Shown: piece by piece, positions 26,469-39,001 of the stretch | How positions within the stretch are numbered: the first letter of the stretch is position 1 | How the letters are laid out: each line of letters starts with the position of its first letter | NCBI GenBank assembly: GCA_029204225.1 | Contig: CM055092.1 | Coordinates: forward strand, 66,600,930 to 66,664,929 | Source of the DNA: Diphasiastrum complanatum | Lineage: Eukaryota; Streptophyta; Lycopodiopsida; Lycopodiales; Lycopodiaceae | DNA length: 64,000 bases | Direction: 5' to 3' | Program-made: the position numbers and the translations under genes | Notes under the pieces: model-generated | Database searches by the model: none | Seen by the model: the letters and a program-made list of their open reading frames with translations, nothing else | What the model was told of the DNA's origin: nothing

Positions 26469-28513
26469 TCAATGCCAAATAAAATTGTTCTTTCACAGTG
26501 TCCAAGTACTCCACATTGGTCATGCTTAAGTCCTCATCGCTGGCATCTATTTCACCAACACAGTACTGGTCCAACAATTTCCTGATAGTCGGTGGAAGAT
26601 GTCAAGGACATTAGGACATAAGCACAAAAGATCAGTGGACACAGTCTATGACTTCATGTACTGTTGAGCTCTTAGCTGCTTGCAGGTATTGCTAAAATGA
26701 AGACTTGCCAAACACACAAAAACATAGATCTCTGTTTCACATCCAACTTTCATACAAATCCATTTATGTTTTATGGAAAATCTGACGTATCCTCCAACTA
26801 TTCCCATAACACCTTCCTAATATATAGATATCTACTTTGTTTCTGCTTCCTTGGAAGGAAAAAAATATCTTCGCCTAAGTCTAATCTTCAATTGCTTTGC
26901 TTGACCTCAAAGTTCCCAAATTAGATAGTTATTCAAATAGGAATAAGCGATATTCCGCAAATAAACACATGACGTTTTTTGAATCAGTACCCAGAAGTTT
27001 GTCTGTTCTTCCTTGTCTCTCTTTGTGATTCTACAAAGGAGCTGTGCCAAAATTGCTCATTGTCTGAATTCTTTTCATAACAGCATCTAGACGAGTTCGT
27101 TCCAATTGATGCCAGATAAGGTAATTCCCATAAGTCTAGAACATAAAAAAAACTTATTGTGTTGGAACGTTGCAATCCTTGAGCATTTTTTAACATGAGC
27201 TGCATGTTGTAGCCTAGAGACAGAACTCTCTTTTTACAATTTTGATTTAATTGACCTTCATCTCTAACGTTAGAAAGAGAACTTTAAATATCGTTCCATG
27301 ATATGAGCTTGTAAATCATATACAGATTATCACATTATAAACTTTCTAGCATTCTATACCATCTAGCGTAGATTTGTATGTCTATTCTTTGTATGCGTCT
27401 CTCTGCATCAGCTATCGTCTTTTTGGTATCTTATCCTTCAACTCAAAAGGCTTACTGAATTTGAAGGAGATTATTGGTTTAGCATGTGTACTGAACTTTT
27501 CAAATACTCATCTGTCGATGTTTCTTCAACTCAGCTACAACATCCAATCACTTAAAACGAACATTCGGATGTCTCAAAGAAAGAATACCTAGCGGTTGCA
27601 CTTCTAATTTTTGGCGGAATTGTTGACCATCGTAGTCGTTGTTTGTTGCATGTCGTCAAGAAGCATGTTGCATTCGTGGCCCATCTTAAGCAACTAAGAG
27701 GTTTGTATGTAGTATAACTCGGTACGTAATTGCCTACAAACTATGTCTTCAGGACAACTAGACCCCACCCTATAGAAACATTTCATGCCATCTGGAGAAA
27801 TGTCGGGAATGTGCTCTCGAAATTGAAGAGAATAATTTGCTTGAAGTTAGTGTTCATATGCAGGAATTCGATTAAATTTGGCTGAAGGTAATGCCCCCGC
27901 AACACGGACCAACTAGATGATGGCAATGTTGCTGCAATACTAGGATAGCACGGCACACACAGTAGGAGTCGAACTTGAAGCATTCCCAATTTTGACAAAC
28001 TAGCAAAGGCCATCTGCTGACGCGAGGCATGCTATATAGAAACTAACCAACTGACCGTGCATGTAGTAACCTGATAGTTGAGGGTATAATGACTCGTATA
28101 CACCCTGACCTCTACAGATATAGTGGGTAAGATTGTGAACACACAATGCTAATCAGGAAATTGTGCGGAAAATAGCTAACTATCAGTATATTACTTTCTT
28201 AGAGCTTGCAAATAAGAGCATGCTTAGCATGTATTTACCAGACATAAAGTGGATGATAGGAGTTGAATAAATATGTCGAATCTTGCCCTGCTCGCACGTG
28301 AATAAGACTTCCTCCAGGATGCTTTGGCACCCTGTTAGCAGAGCCCATGGATCAGTCTAGTCACTAGTGCATATGTTCAGCTACCATCCAAGGGCATATA
28401 TAAATGAAGTACGATGCATAATTATCCCGTTCATGATTAGAAACTGGTAGCTCTCTACGCGCGTCGACCAGAATGCTCATGTGAAGGAGAATGCTGAAAT
28501 TAATTTCATAAAC
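26469..28513 (-). pseudogene. Desaturase copy C: inverted fragment with exons 2-3
   Basis: Reverse-orientation copy of about 15,380-17,390, very close in sequence. It holds exon 3 (26581 down to the junction near 26,469, truncated) and exon 2 (28331-28239, 93 bp), with the intervening 1.9-kb intron. Unlike B and E its exon 2 keeps the heme motif, reading VPKHPGGSL. Exon 1 is absent: homology stops in intron 1 at about 28,513, where it is joined head-on to a plus-strand exon 13 fragment. It cannot encode a working enzyme. It lies antisense to the B-type gene and only 4 kb from its end. Confidence 0.85.
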
Positions 28514-28604
28514 TAATGACCTTCAATTCGGTTATCCCTTGTAGTTTTTTGCGGGAGTCAAAGACCATTTTACTCACTTAAAACATGTTGGATTGAAGGA
28601 TATG
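28514..28604 (+). pseudogene. Orphan desaturase exon 13 fragment
   Basis: Matches intron 12 end and exon 13 of copy B (22,203-22,293). Exon sequence starts at 28545 after TTGTAG and reads FFAGVKDHFTHLKHVGLKDM before being lost at about 28,604. R1 copy c follows. Joined to copy C at a short shared ACTAATGACC/CTATGACC stretch. Confidence 0.8.
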
Positions 28605-28630
28605 TTGGGTTGAATAGAGCTTTGATATCA

Positions 28631-30109
28631 TGTGAAAAACTTGTCAAAGATTAACTTAAGGATATATGACCGAAATGATTGCACTTAACGTAAGCAACTT
28701 GGACTCCCAAACTTGACAATGTTAGGCAAGAGCAATATTTAGTCTAAGCAAGAGAGATCAAAATACATAAACATCACATCAACGGAATATCAAACATGAA
28801 GAGTACGGGATATGAACTTCCAACACTTGTATTAGGCCATGGCATCCTCAAATCACCCCAATAAATAAGTCTCAGTGGTTTCTACTATCTAACTATGCAG
28901 GCAAATAAGCAGATTGCCAATGTCTTCACTACTTACAAGCTTGCTTCCAAAAGGTCCAATATTCACTACTCAGTGTATGATAAGTATGCATAAAAGAGGC
29001 TCAAATATAGTGAAGAGTACTCACACTTAGAGGCTGAGTCTATCTTAGCCTTTCATTCATCTGACCTTTCTATTGTGAGCCCTTGATCAAGATGTGAGGT
29101 GTAGATACAATCTTGACAAGTTTCAAGGGTAAATATTGTATCTATACTACAAACTAGTAATAGATAAGATGCATGTCTTTGTATACTTCAAATACATGGA
29201 TTTGAATGTATCTAGCATAGAAAATGAGACCTTGTACTCAAGTTACTATTGGCCTCCAAATAGACAAGTTGAGATTTAAATGATTATTCACAAAAAGGTA
29301 AAAATTTTGGGTATATCAGTTAGATTACCTAATTTAGTATAAAATCGTGTTTTTTTATGAGTCAATTTCCAAATTATTTGGAAACAATCATACAAAAAAA
29401 TGTATTTTGCAAAAAATCATGACCAAGATAATTTATAAGTTTTATAAAAAAACATCATAATAGAAAAATGAAATAACATATGAAGCCTAAAAAACTCTTT
29501 AACACCACAATCCATCACAACTAGATGAGGTTCACTATGAGGCATATCATGAGAACTTCAATAGTGGCATGATGAGAGGACATGCAAGGTATATTAGTGC
29601 AACTCTAGTAGAGGCAAGACAGGGGGGCAATCTAATCATAATATACAAAAGATTGAGCACATTCAAATGTAATCAGTGAGCTTTAGAAGATTCTTCTTGA
29701 AGTTACAAATATAGAGAAATTTTTAATTGCTCGCCATTTTCATGATGTTCTATCCAAGAGGTATACTCCAAATCCTCATATTCCATCCAATAATTCTAAT
29801 TATTTTCATAAACTATCCATGAGATTCAAGTATTTTCGAGACACCAAAATTATGACCACTAAGATTGACATCCTAAACATTTTCGGATTAAATATTAGTT
29901 AATGGCTAGGATAATGCAATCTTCATCATCCAATTTTGTGAGTCAAGGTGATTGACATGGTTGGTCCCCCAATAAGAGACATGGTGGTGAAGATCTCCTT
30001 TCCTCTTCTTGAGGAAGGTATTCCACATATCAAACATATAACACACAAAAAGACAGCTATGCTCATACTAGGGTCTTTCATGGCTCAAGATCCCTCTCAG
30101 TGTACATAC
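28631..30109 (-). repeat. R1 LTR-like repeat, copy c (interrupted)
   Basis: Same start (TGTGAAAAACTTG) as copies a and b. Its far end is interrupted at TGTACATAC by insertion of the young copia at 30,110. Confidence 0.65.
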
Positions 30110-30764
30110 TGTGAAAAATACAGATCCTAAGTGGATCTAAACTCCAAGATCATTGGCTTGAATGCTTGCACTCCAAACTACATAAGCTAGGAATTGGCAA
30201 CACATTCTATGCTACCTAGAATGCAAAGAACTTGATCAAAAAGCATTTATCACAAATGGAAACTTCCATAAACATCAAGTGCGGCCCAAAATAGCATTAT
30301 ACAGTCCATAATACATCAGCCTACCACTTTTGGAAAGCACCTAAGATCATACACAATAGCTTGAAGACAATACACACAACAATGCTCTCAATGGAGGAAG
30401 AAACAATGACAATGATCTATTGATCTCAATGAAGCATACAAAAGGTTTCTCCAACCTGTTCTCCACGACTTCCCTACTATTTATGGATGAGGAAGATGAC
30501 TCTCTCTCCTCTCTCTAGAAGGTACTTGACCCTAGATATTCCCTATATAGGAAAAATAGCTAAAAATGGCTTATATGACCAAAATACATCAAAATGGTCT
30601 CATTTTGAAGGGTATGAAGTTTGACACTTCATCATACTGAAAAAATACAGTAAATAAAAACATTGTGGCCTGGTTCACACGTGTGAAACTCCAGAACCAA
30701 AACTATTTACAATTTTAGCCAATTTAGGCCTCAAACTAGCTAGGAAATGTTGACAATTTTCACA
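30110..30764 (-). repeat. 3' LTR of the young copia
   Basis: 655 bp, TG...CA, preceded by CATAC. The polyprotein's stop codon (30760-30762) falls inside the LTR edge. Confidence 0.95.
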
Positions 30765-33700
30765 CTCCCTCTTCAACATTGGATGCTAGTTTCAACATAG
30801 TCTTTGAGCACATTCCAAGATTAGATCTATGCATTAAATATAGGTCCTTTCCCAATGGTTTGGTGAAGATATCAGCCACACACTCCTTTGAAGAGACATG
30901 TTGAAGCTCCACCTCTTTGGCAATGACTTGATCTCTCACAAAATGGTGAGCAATCTCAATGTGCTTGCTCCTTGCATGAAAAACAGGATTGCTTGCCAAG
31001 CTTTGGGCTGAAAGGTTATCACAAAGTATGATTGGAGTCTTCTATGGTTCCAGCAAGTGAAGATCCAATAACATCCTCTTGATCCAAAGAATCTCCTTGG
31101 TGCATGTTGTTAATGCCTTGTACTCGGCTTCGGTGGAAGATAGAGAGATAGTTGGTTGCTTCTTTGATAGCCATGAGACCACTCCATCTCCAAGATAGAT
31201 TGAAAAGGCACTTGTTGACTTCCTATCCATTTGATCACCTGCAAAATCTGAATCTGAAAATCCACAAAGGTTAGGTGTAGTACCTCCATACAAGATGCCA
31301 AAATCTCTAGATCCCGAGATGTATCTAAGTACTCTCTTTCCTAGCTTCCAATGAGCCTCACTAGGATCTTGCATAAATTGACTTAGTTTACCAACCACAA
31401 AGCTTAGATCAGGTCTTGTGATGGTTAACCATATAAGAGATCCTATTAGCTTTCTATAGAGAGTAATGTCCTTGAAGGATCTTTCATTACTTCTTGTAGT
31501 TAGCTTTACATTTGATTCCATAGGAGTAGAAACAACTTTACAATCTTCCATATGAAACCTTTTTAGAATAGAGTTAACATACTTTTCTTGACATATGAAT
31601 GTAGATTTAGAAGTTCTAATAATCTCTATTCCTAAGATATAATGAAGTTTACCAAGATCTTGAATTTCAAACTCTCTTTTGAGTGCCATCTTGATTTCAT
31701 CTATATCTAGATTGTTACCACCACTTAAGATAATGTCATCAACATAGATCAAAAGTAAAGTGATATCATTTTCATTCAATCTAAAGTAGAGAGAATGATC
31801 ATACTCACTCATAACAAAGTTTTGAGAAAGTAAGAAGGAATTGAGCTTAGCATACCAACTCCTTGGTGCTTGCTTTAGCCCATACAAACTCTTTTGGAGA
31901 TAGCACACATGATTAGGCTCATCATGTGAAACATAGCCCTCGGGTTGCTCCATGTAAATATCTTCTTCAAGATCACCATTCAAGAAGGCATTAGTAACAT
32001 CCATTTGCCACATATCCCAATCATAAAGAGTTGCAAGAGAGATTAGGATTCGAATAGTTACCATCTTTGCCACGGGTGCAAAGGTCTCATCATAGTCAAT
32101 ACCATATTCTTGAGCATACCCCTTTGCCACCAACCTTGCCTTGTACTTGTTGATTGATCCATCTTGATTTGTCTTGATCTTGAAGATCCACTTACAACCA
32201 ATTGCCTTCTTGTCCTTTGGAAGCTTTACCAACCTCCATGTGTTGCTTTTGATGAGTGCTTGATGCTCATGATCCATGGCTTGGATCCATTCCTTCTTTT
32301 GAATTGCTTCACCTACACAAGTTGGTTCATCAAAAGAGGTAAGAAAAGCAAAGTTAGAGTTGTCCACCACTTGCTTTCCTTTTTCATCATAGGTTAGCCT
32401 TGATGGCTTAGCCCTTTGCCTTTGAGTCTTCCTTGAAGTTTGCTTTGGAGTGGCATCTCCATCTTCATCCAAGACATCTTGCACATCATGATGATTAGTA
32501 GGCACATCAACATCAACGTCAACAACATTGGAAACATTCTCTTCATGAAAGATGACATCCCTACTTATGACAACTTTCTTTGTAGAAGGAATGTACACTT
32601 TGTAAGCCTTGCTTACTTCACTATAGCCAACAAACACACCCTTCTTTGATGAAGGATCTTCTTTAGTTCTATCATCAAGTGTGATATTGACAAAACATGT
32701 ACATCCAAAGATCCTACAATGCTTGACACTCGGCCTTCTACCATAAAGAACCTCATGAGGAGTTTTACCATCCAAGGAAGCACTTGTCCATCTATTACAT
32801 AGATAGTTAGCACATGCTAAAGCTTCCCCCCAAAAAGACTTAGCAAGATTAGCATGTAGTCTCATTGCCTTGGCACATTCACAAAGGGTTCTATTCTTCC
32901 TCTCGGCCACTCCATTCTGTTGTGGAGTCCTAGGACTAGACATCTCCCTCTTAATCCCATGTGCTATACAAAAGTCTTTGAACCTATTTGAGGTGTATTC
33001 CCCTCCATTATCAGATCTTAAGCATTTGATCTTTGTATTGAATTGGTTTTCCATTTCATTCTTGAACTTGACAAATGCAGCAAACACTTCATCCTTACTT
33101 TTAAGAAGATAGATCCAAGTATACCTACTAAAGTCATCAATGAAAGTTGCATACATCTTTGCCCCACCATTGCTAGTTGTACTAGAAGAATGAATATCAG
33201 AATGCACAAGTTGAAAAGCTTCTTTAGATCTAGAAGTAGATCTAGAATAAGCAAGTCTATGAGATTTGGACAAGGCACAATGTTCACAAACACTATTGTT
33301 TGCAACAAGACTTTTAGGGAGACCAAGAACAAGCTCTTTCTTTGCCATTACCTCCAAAGATTTGAAGTTGGGATGGCCCAACCTCTTGTGCCAAACTTCT
33401 TGGTTTGTCAATTGCTCCCTAGCCATACATCCTTCATGATTAGAGATCACACATGCATCAAGCTTGAAAAGTTTACCATGCCTCCTACCTTGAGCAATCA
33501 AGGATCCACATTTATTTATCAAACATGCATCTCCAATGAACTCCACATCAAGTCCTTTGTCAATCATTTGACTTACACTAAGCAAATTCTTAGTGATTGA
33601 AGGAATGTACAAAACATTTTCAAGATTTGCTTTCCTATTTGTTGAAAGGGAAATAGGAATAGTGCCTATGCCTTTGATGTCACATTGACCATCATTTGCA

Positions 33701-34713
33701 GTGTAGATGATGTTACCTTCTCCCTCATAAGACAATAAGGATGTAAAGTATTCCTTATGTCTTGTCATGTGAGATGAGGCTCCACTATCAATCCACCAAG
33801 GATCATTATCATCTATGTTGGCTAACAAACTTGAAGTCATAACAAGTGATTCACATGTGTTATGTTCTTCCTCATATATTGTAAGATTTCCTTGCCTCTC
33901 TCCTTGCTCTCTTTTCTTCTTATAACATTCATTTGCAAAATGACCTTTTATCCCACAATAAAAGCACTTGAACTTTGACTTATTGTTCTTAGTAGAAGAG
34001 GAAGAGGAAGAGTGATCATCATGATCAAAGTTACCACCTTTGTACCATTTCCCTTTGCCTTTACCTTTGCCCTTGAATTTGCCTTTTGTGAAGAAAGCCT
34101 CTTCACCTCCACCTTGCAAGGATGCACCATCAAGCTTTGATTGCAACCTATGTTCTTCAGCCAATAAGATTTCTTGCAAGTCAACCACACTTGGCAAGAC
34201 TCTTTGAATGGAAAAACTTTGCACAAGGTTAGCATGTTCATTTAGCAAACCATTCAACATAACTTGGACTATTTCACCATCTTTTATGTTCTCATCAATG
34301 CATGCTAAATCATCACTTAGGGACTTAACTCTCAAGATAAATGAATGAGCACTTTCACCCTCTCTTTGCCTACTAGAAAATATTTGTCTCCTTAGGGTCA
34401 ATACCCTAGATGTGGACTTTGATTCAAAGAGCTTCTTTAAGGCATTCCATGCCTCACTTGCACTTTGACACTTTCCAACTTCCTTAAGAAGTTCATTTGT
34501 AACATTCATTTTAATGATATGAAGAGCCCTTTTGGCCTTCTTATCAAACCTTTGTTGCTCTTGAAGTGTGAGAGGTCTCTCTTCAATTTCTGCAACTATG
34601 TCCATGAGTTCATTCAACTCAAGTAAGGACTCCATCCTCACTTTCCAAGTAGAGTAGTTTGATGAACTCAACCTTTCACTAGACTCTAGCATGATCCCAC
34701 CATTGGAAGCCAT
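30760..34713 (-). pseudogene. Copia gag-pol polyprotein with one premature TAG
   Basis: One minus-strand frame from ATG (34711-34713) to TGA (30760-30762), interrupted only by TAG at 31042-31044, where a CAG-to-TAG change after LLEP is the simplest cause. Order: UBN2-type gag (about residues 1-240), CCHC knuckle CFYCGIKGHFANEC (250-263), aspartic protease WWIDSGASSHMT (about 306-317), pre-integrase HKRLGHPNF, integrase with DDFSRYTW and LRSDNGGEYTS, RT with KARLVAKGYAQ and YVDDIILSG, and RNase H SDSDFAGDQMDRKS. The piece beyond the stop (79 codons from MASNPVFHARSKHIEIAHH) is the end of RNase H. It would copy its RNA to DNA in cytoplasmic particles and integrate it. Losing that end probably kills RNase H unless the stop is read through. 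Confidence 0.95.
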
Positions 34714-35870
34714 GATTCTAATGTTTCTTCAACTTTTAGGTTCTGTCCTAAAGCACTTAGCACTCACTTTTCTCTCAACAAATGATAGATAAAGAGATCT
34801 ATGAAGATTTAGGACCCTAAAACACTTCTATCTTGAACCTAGATGGTTTCCAAGCATAGAAAGGAAGATTGAAACACATGCAACACTTTGCACACACTAA
34901 GAATGGATTACAAAATCAAACCAACCTGAACACACTCTTGCTTAAGCTCTCAAACTTTCCAACAAGTGACCAAATCAAGTTATGGTGTGAAGAGTTACTT
35001 GCATTCTTAGAAAATACCCAAAACTAGGATGCCAAGATTACCTAGTAATGAACAAACTTGATCAACATATGATCAACACACTAAGATATTGATTCAACCT
35101 GTAAAACAACATGTAAACCACACTTCTAAAAGTTTATAAACTCCAGCAAGTGATAAATACAAGATTTAGAGGTGAATGAATGAGCACACTTAGTGAATCA
35201 CAAGACTAGCTTCACTATCTTGTCAAATCTTGGTGTTTAGATGTAGATCTAAGATCACTTCACATGAGAATGTTCCTCAACCTGTTAAGAACCTGAAAAC
35301 ACACTTGCATAATGGTTAACACCTTCCAGCAAATGCTCCAATCAAATTACATAAGGAGAGTTACTTACATGCTCAACAAAGTACACCAAAATTTATGCCA
35401 AAATTGATGACAATCTTTACAATATGCTCTTCACAATGGAGCTTACAATATGTTCACCCAAAAAAGGGGATCTTTCATCCAAATGGGAGCTTTGCTCAGC
35501 CTTTAGGAGAATTACAACTCACTCAAAAGAGCATTTGTCATCCACTTAAGGAGAAGTTTCATCCACTTAAGGAGAGTGTTCATCCAAGAATGGAGATTGT
35601 CAACAATAGGATTGAAAAGAACATTGTTAGTATTGAATATGCACAAGCCTCACAATCACAAATGATTAGGTGTTATGATCTGATCCAAAATAGTTTCTTT
35701 TCAGCCTCTGATCTTCAATAGACCTGAAATATGCTTTTGATCCACAAGTTCAACTCACAAAACAAAGGTTAGTAAGATTTGATCAACAAAGCAATGCAAA
35801 ATCATGCTAGAACTTGATCAAACATCCAAATATCACCAAAAATGGAATACTTACTGTAAATAGAAGCCAA
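34714..35870 (-). other. 5' leader of the young copia
   Basis: About 1.16 kb between the PBS and the gag ATG, unusually long for copia. No coding content accepted; the 108-codon plus-strand frame at 35,395 is antisense and has low complexity. Confidence 0.7.
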
Positions 35871-35885
35871 CCAGCTCTGATACCA
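35871..35885 (-). other. Copia primer-binding site (initiator-Met tRNA)
   Basis: Reads TGGTATCAGAGCTGG on the minus strand and abuts the 5' LTR at 35886. Confidence 0.93.
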
Positions 35886-36540
35886 TGTGAAAAATACAGA
35901 TCCTAAGTGGATCTAAACTCCAAGATCATTGGCTTGAATGCTTGCACTCCAAACTACATAAGCTAGGAATTGGCAACACATTCTATGCTACCTAGAATGC
36001 AAAGAACTTGATCAAAAAGCATTTATCACAAATGGAAACTTCCATAAACATCAAGTGCGGCCCAAAATAGCATTATACAGTCCATAATACATCAGCCTAC
36101 CACTTTTGGAAAGCACCTAAGATCATACACAATAGCTTGAAGACAATACACACAACAATGCTCTCAATGGAGGAAGAAACAATGACAATGATCTATTGAT
36201 CTCAATGAAGCATACAAAAGGTTTCTCCAACCTGTTCTCCACGACTTCCCTACTATTTATGGATGAGGAAGATGACTCTCTCTCCTCTCTCTAGAAGGTA
36301 CTTGACCCTAGATATTCCCTATATAGGAAAAATAGCTAAAAATGGCTTATATGACCAAAATACATCAAAATGGTCTCATTTTGAAGGGTATGAAGTTTGA
36401 CACTTCATCATACTGAAAAAATACAGTAAATAAAAACATTGTGGCCTGGTTCACACGTGTGAACCTCCAGAACCAAAACTATTTACAATTTTAGCCAATT
36501 TAGGCCTCAAACTAGCTAGGAAATGTTGACAATTTTCACA
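35886..36540 (-). repeat. 5' LTR of the young copia
   Basis: 655 bp, ends TTTTCACA, followed by the target duplication CATAC. Confidence 0.95.
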
Positions 36541-36545
36541 CATAC

Positions 36546-37206
36546 TTCTGAAGTTGTGATCAAGTAGGACAGACCTCAAACTATTGAATTTGGTCTGAAT
36601 ATGATAGACATCATTGCATGCACCGAGGATTTCCACTCGCTTCCTTGTGTCATGACACGTAGACCTCACCGAATCCCAACATGGTATCAGAGTTGTAATA
36701 TCTACTTTGTGATTCTTTTGAAGTGGACTTAGAGCTTACATTATTAGAACGATTGTTTTGATAAAGAGCAAAAATTTGTTGTAATTATTTCCAGTCATAT
36801 AATCTACTATCTACATACACTCATCCTAAACTTTCAAATGGATTCGCAATCACAGTCTATTCTAATGGTAGAGAAACTCGATGGTTCGAATTACCATCTA
36901 TGGAAATTCAAGATGAGAGTAGTACCGGTGGCCAAGGAGCTTTAGAAAATAGTTGTTGAAACCGAACTACTTTCTAGTGTCGATGAGCAAGGCATTTCCA
37001 CATGGAAGCTCAAAGATGGCAAAGCATTTGCCTTGATTACCCTTAGCATCTCCGACATACAGATTGGCCACATCAGACTAGCCCAATCTTCGAAAGAGGC
37101 TTGGGATATATTGAATACATTATACTAAGTGAGGGATGTCACTTAAAAGTTGCATGTGAGGAGAAACTTCTTCTCACTTAGAATGTCAGAAAGTGATTAT
37201 GTTCAG
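36546..37206 (+). pseudogene. Dead copia: LTR tail, PBS and truncated gag (+)
   Basis: LTR tail to ...CGAATCCCAACA, PBS TGGTATCAGAG at about 36,682, then gag from ATG 36838-36840 (MDSQSQSILMVEKLDGSNYH). Stops at 36943-36945 (TAG) and two more near 37,125-37,146. Gag ends abruptly after SESDYVQN at about 37,206. The minus-strand copy at 48,262-49,127 shares the first two stops, and has a stop at the third position too. Both therefore descend from one already dead copy. Confidence 0.85.
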
Positions 37207-38393
37207 AATTGTTGAGGAATCGTATGTGCCAAAGCCAAACGTGTCATTAATCAGACACACATATGATTTTTGTGATTATGTTAAGGCGTCCAACGAAACA
37301 GAGCGATGCGTAGCTAATATTGATGATATTAGCGTTCAACACCAGTTTAAAATCAAATGTAGCGAATCAGACATTATATTATTATGGGGCAAACTATTTT
37401 CAAATTCACTTTTGTGGCTACCTCTTGAAGGAGTTCGATTTTTGCTTAACATTCCATCAACTTAAATCAAGCTTGTTGTGTTGTCTCCCTTGAAGTCCTT
37501 GCTAGAAGAACAAAAGGCGCAAAGAGAACATCGTGAGATTGATCCATTTGCCTCATTAAAATTTTGGAATCAAGTATTCAAGCAGCTTATCATTTTTTTG
37601 ATGAGTTTGATCAGCATTTGTGGATGGACTTTTTCGAGGAACAAAAAATCAGTATGCTCAATCTCGAACATACATCAACAACTGATGAATTTCATTGGCC
37701 TCATAAATTAGGAACATCAACTACGACTATCGAACCTTCAGATCTTCCTCGAGATAATGATTTCCTGCAGGTTGTGCAAGGTGAGGAACGTGAAATTTAT
37801 GTGGGCTCAAGGAAGAATAGACAAAGAGTAAAAGCTGCAAAAATGAAATGGCGCAGTGATTTGAATGAAATCCAAATTGGAAGCCTTGTTGCACTCTAGC
37901 TTCAGAAAACAATGAAGGACATTCATTTTGGATTGCCAAAGTACTTGGTTTTATTTAAAATAGCAATCAAACAAAAGTACTACGTGTCCGTTGGTTGCGC
38001 ACCACTTCAACGAATGCTTTTTTGGGAAGGTACGAACTCGAAATGTTGCAAGTAGATCCAAAGGGCAAGAGAAAGAGATTGCCAAAAAATCAACCAAGAG
38101 TTGACGATTTGAATCTACAGGATGTAGATGTTTTGGCATTTAATTTTGAATTAAAAATGACCAATCATCTATGAAAGTCAACAATATCTATATTGAAAGA
38201 ACGACTTGGATTACTTGAAAAACCATCATCCTCCACTCGTCATCAACAGAGAAAAGCTAATTTACAAGGTTTTTTGTCAACATTAGACGCGGATTCTGAG
38301 GAAGACATGCCAGTTGACTCTGATGAAGAAGACGGGTCTTCCACTTCACAGCTGAAAACAAGAGTGTTGAGAATATGTCAACTTTTGAATTGA
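37207..38393 (+). pseudogene. Unrecognised degenerate gene remnant
   Basis: Coding-like plus-strand segments in shifting frames. One around 37,200-37,460 has ESDIILLWGKLF. One at 37,564-37,895 ends in an RKNRQRVKAAKMKW-type basic patch. One from about 37,895 has HSFWIAKVLGF and VLRVRWLRTT, resembling a small beta-rich Tudor/BAH-like interaction fold seen in some plant transposon-linked proteins (a guess). It ends with an acidic tail DADSEEDMPVDSDEEDGSST before a stop at 38,391-38,393. Frame changes and stops near 37,898 and 37,960 mark it as broken. The family was not identified. It starts exactly where the copia gag is cut. Confidence 0.35.
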
Positions 38394-38742
38394 GAGGCAT
38401 CAGTGAAAATTCCTTAGAAAATGTACTTTAAAAAAAAGAATGTGCAAATATAATTATTTTGTATTTCAATGGGATTTCGAGTTTCAAAAATCATTTGTTC
38501 TCTTGAATTGTTATTTCATTTGTAATTATGATGGTTTTATGAATTTTGCAACACAAAACTTGTAGTTCTTTATTTAAAATATGTATTTTTTGGCTTTTTT
38601 TTAAAAACAAAATTTAGAGATTTATTGAAAAAATCCATGATTATGGCCTTAAACTAGGACTATTAAAAAACACCAAAAAACATTACTCTTTTTTAGGTCA
38701 AAGTCCCAAAACAAATGTCATCGTGTTTTTTGAACTAGTCTC
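38394..38742. other. AT-rich stretch, no gene seen
   Basis: Poly-A/T runs and no coding signal. It leads into the 3' flank of desaturase copy D at the TTTTTTGAACTAGTCT block. Confidence 0.5.
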
Positions 38743-39001
38743 GGGCTAAAAGCATGGTTTGGTGGTACAAAAAATAAACCCATTTTTTATTATGCCTTTT
38801 GGTAGTACATTTCACTTTTTGGGGATTTGGTAGATGCTACCCATGAGTTTATGCAATGAAGGGCCTACCCTCTTGGAGTATTGGGCGGTAAGTGGTGGGC
38901 CTACTCTCTCTCCTCCAATAAAAAACATAAATGTATTTCTACCCAAAAAAGGTAGTGTCCCTGACAGTCCATGTTGTACCACCAAACCATGCTTTTAGCC
39001 C
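38743..39001. mobile_element. MITE with 28-bp perfect terminal inverted repeats
   Basis: 259 bp with termini GGGCTAAAAGCATGGTTTGG...CCAAACCATGCTTTTAGCCC, perfectly complementary over 28 bp (38743-38770 and 38974-39001). It sits in the 3' flank of copy D; the equivalent sites in B (about 23,210) and E (about 52,060) lack it, so there is an empty-site comparison. No clean target duplication: a few bases of the site are altered. No open frame. Confidence 0.88.

Larger units (their letters stand above)
30110..36540 (-). mobile_element. Young, nearly intact Ty1/copia element
   Basis: 6,431 bp, minus strand. LTRs 30110-30764 and 35886-36540 are both exactly 655 bp (TGTGAAAAAT...AATTTTCACA); by eye they differ at one base (near 36,467). 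Target duplication CATAC at 30105-30109 and 36541-36545. PBS (TGGTATCAGAGCTGG on -) at 35871-35885 and a polypurine GAAGAGGGAG beside the 3' LTR. Carries one long gag-pol frame with a single premature stop. It inserted at the junction of R1 copy c with a dead copia LTR. Confidence 0.97.

Noticed and set aside
33043-33600. 185-codon plus-strand frame inside the copia
   Set aside because: Antisense to the intact copia integrase-protease region; a shadow of that coding sequence.
35395-35721. 108-codon frame with HPLKE/HPK repeats
   Set aside because: Antisense in the copia leader, short internal repeats only.
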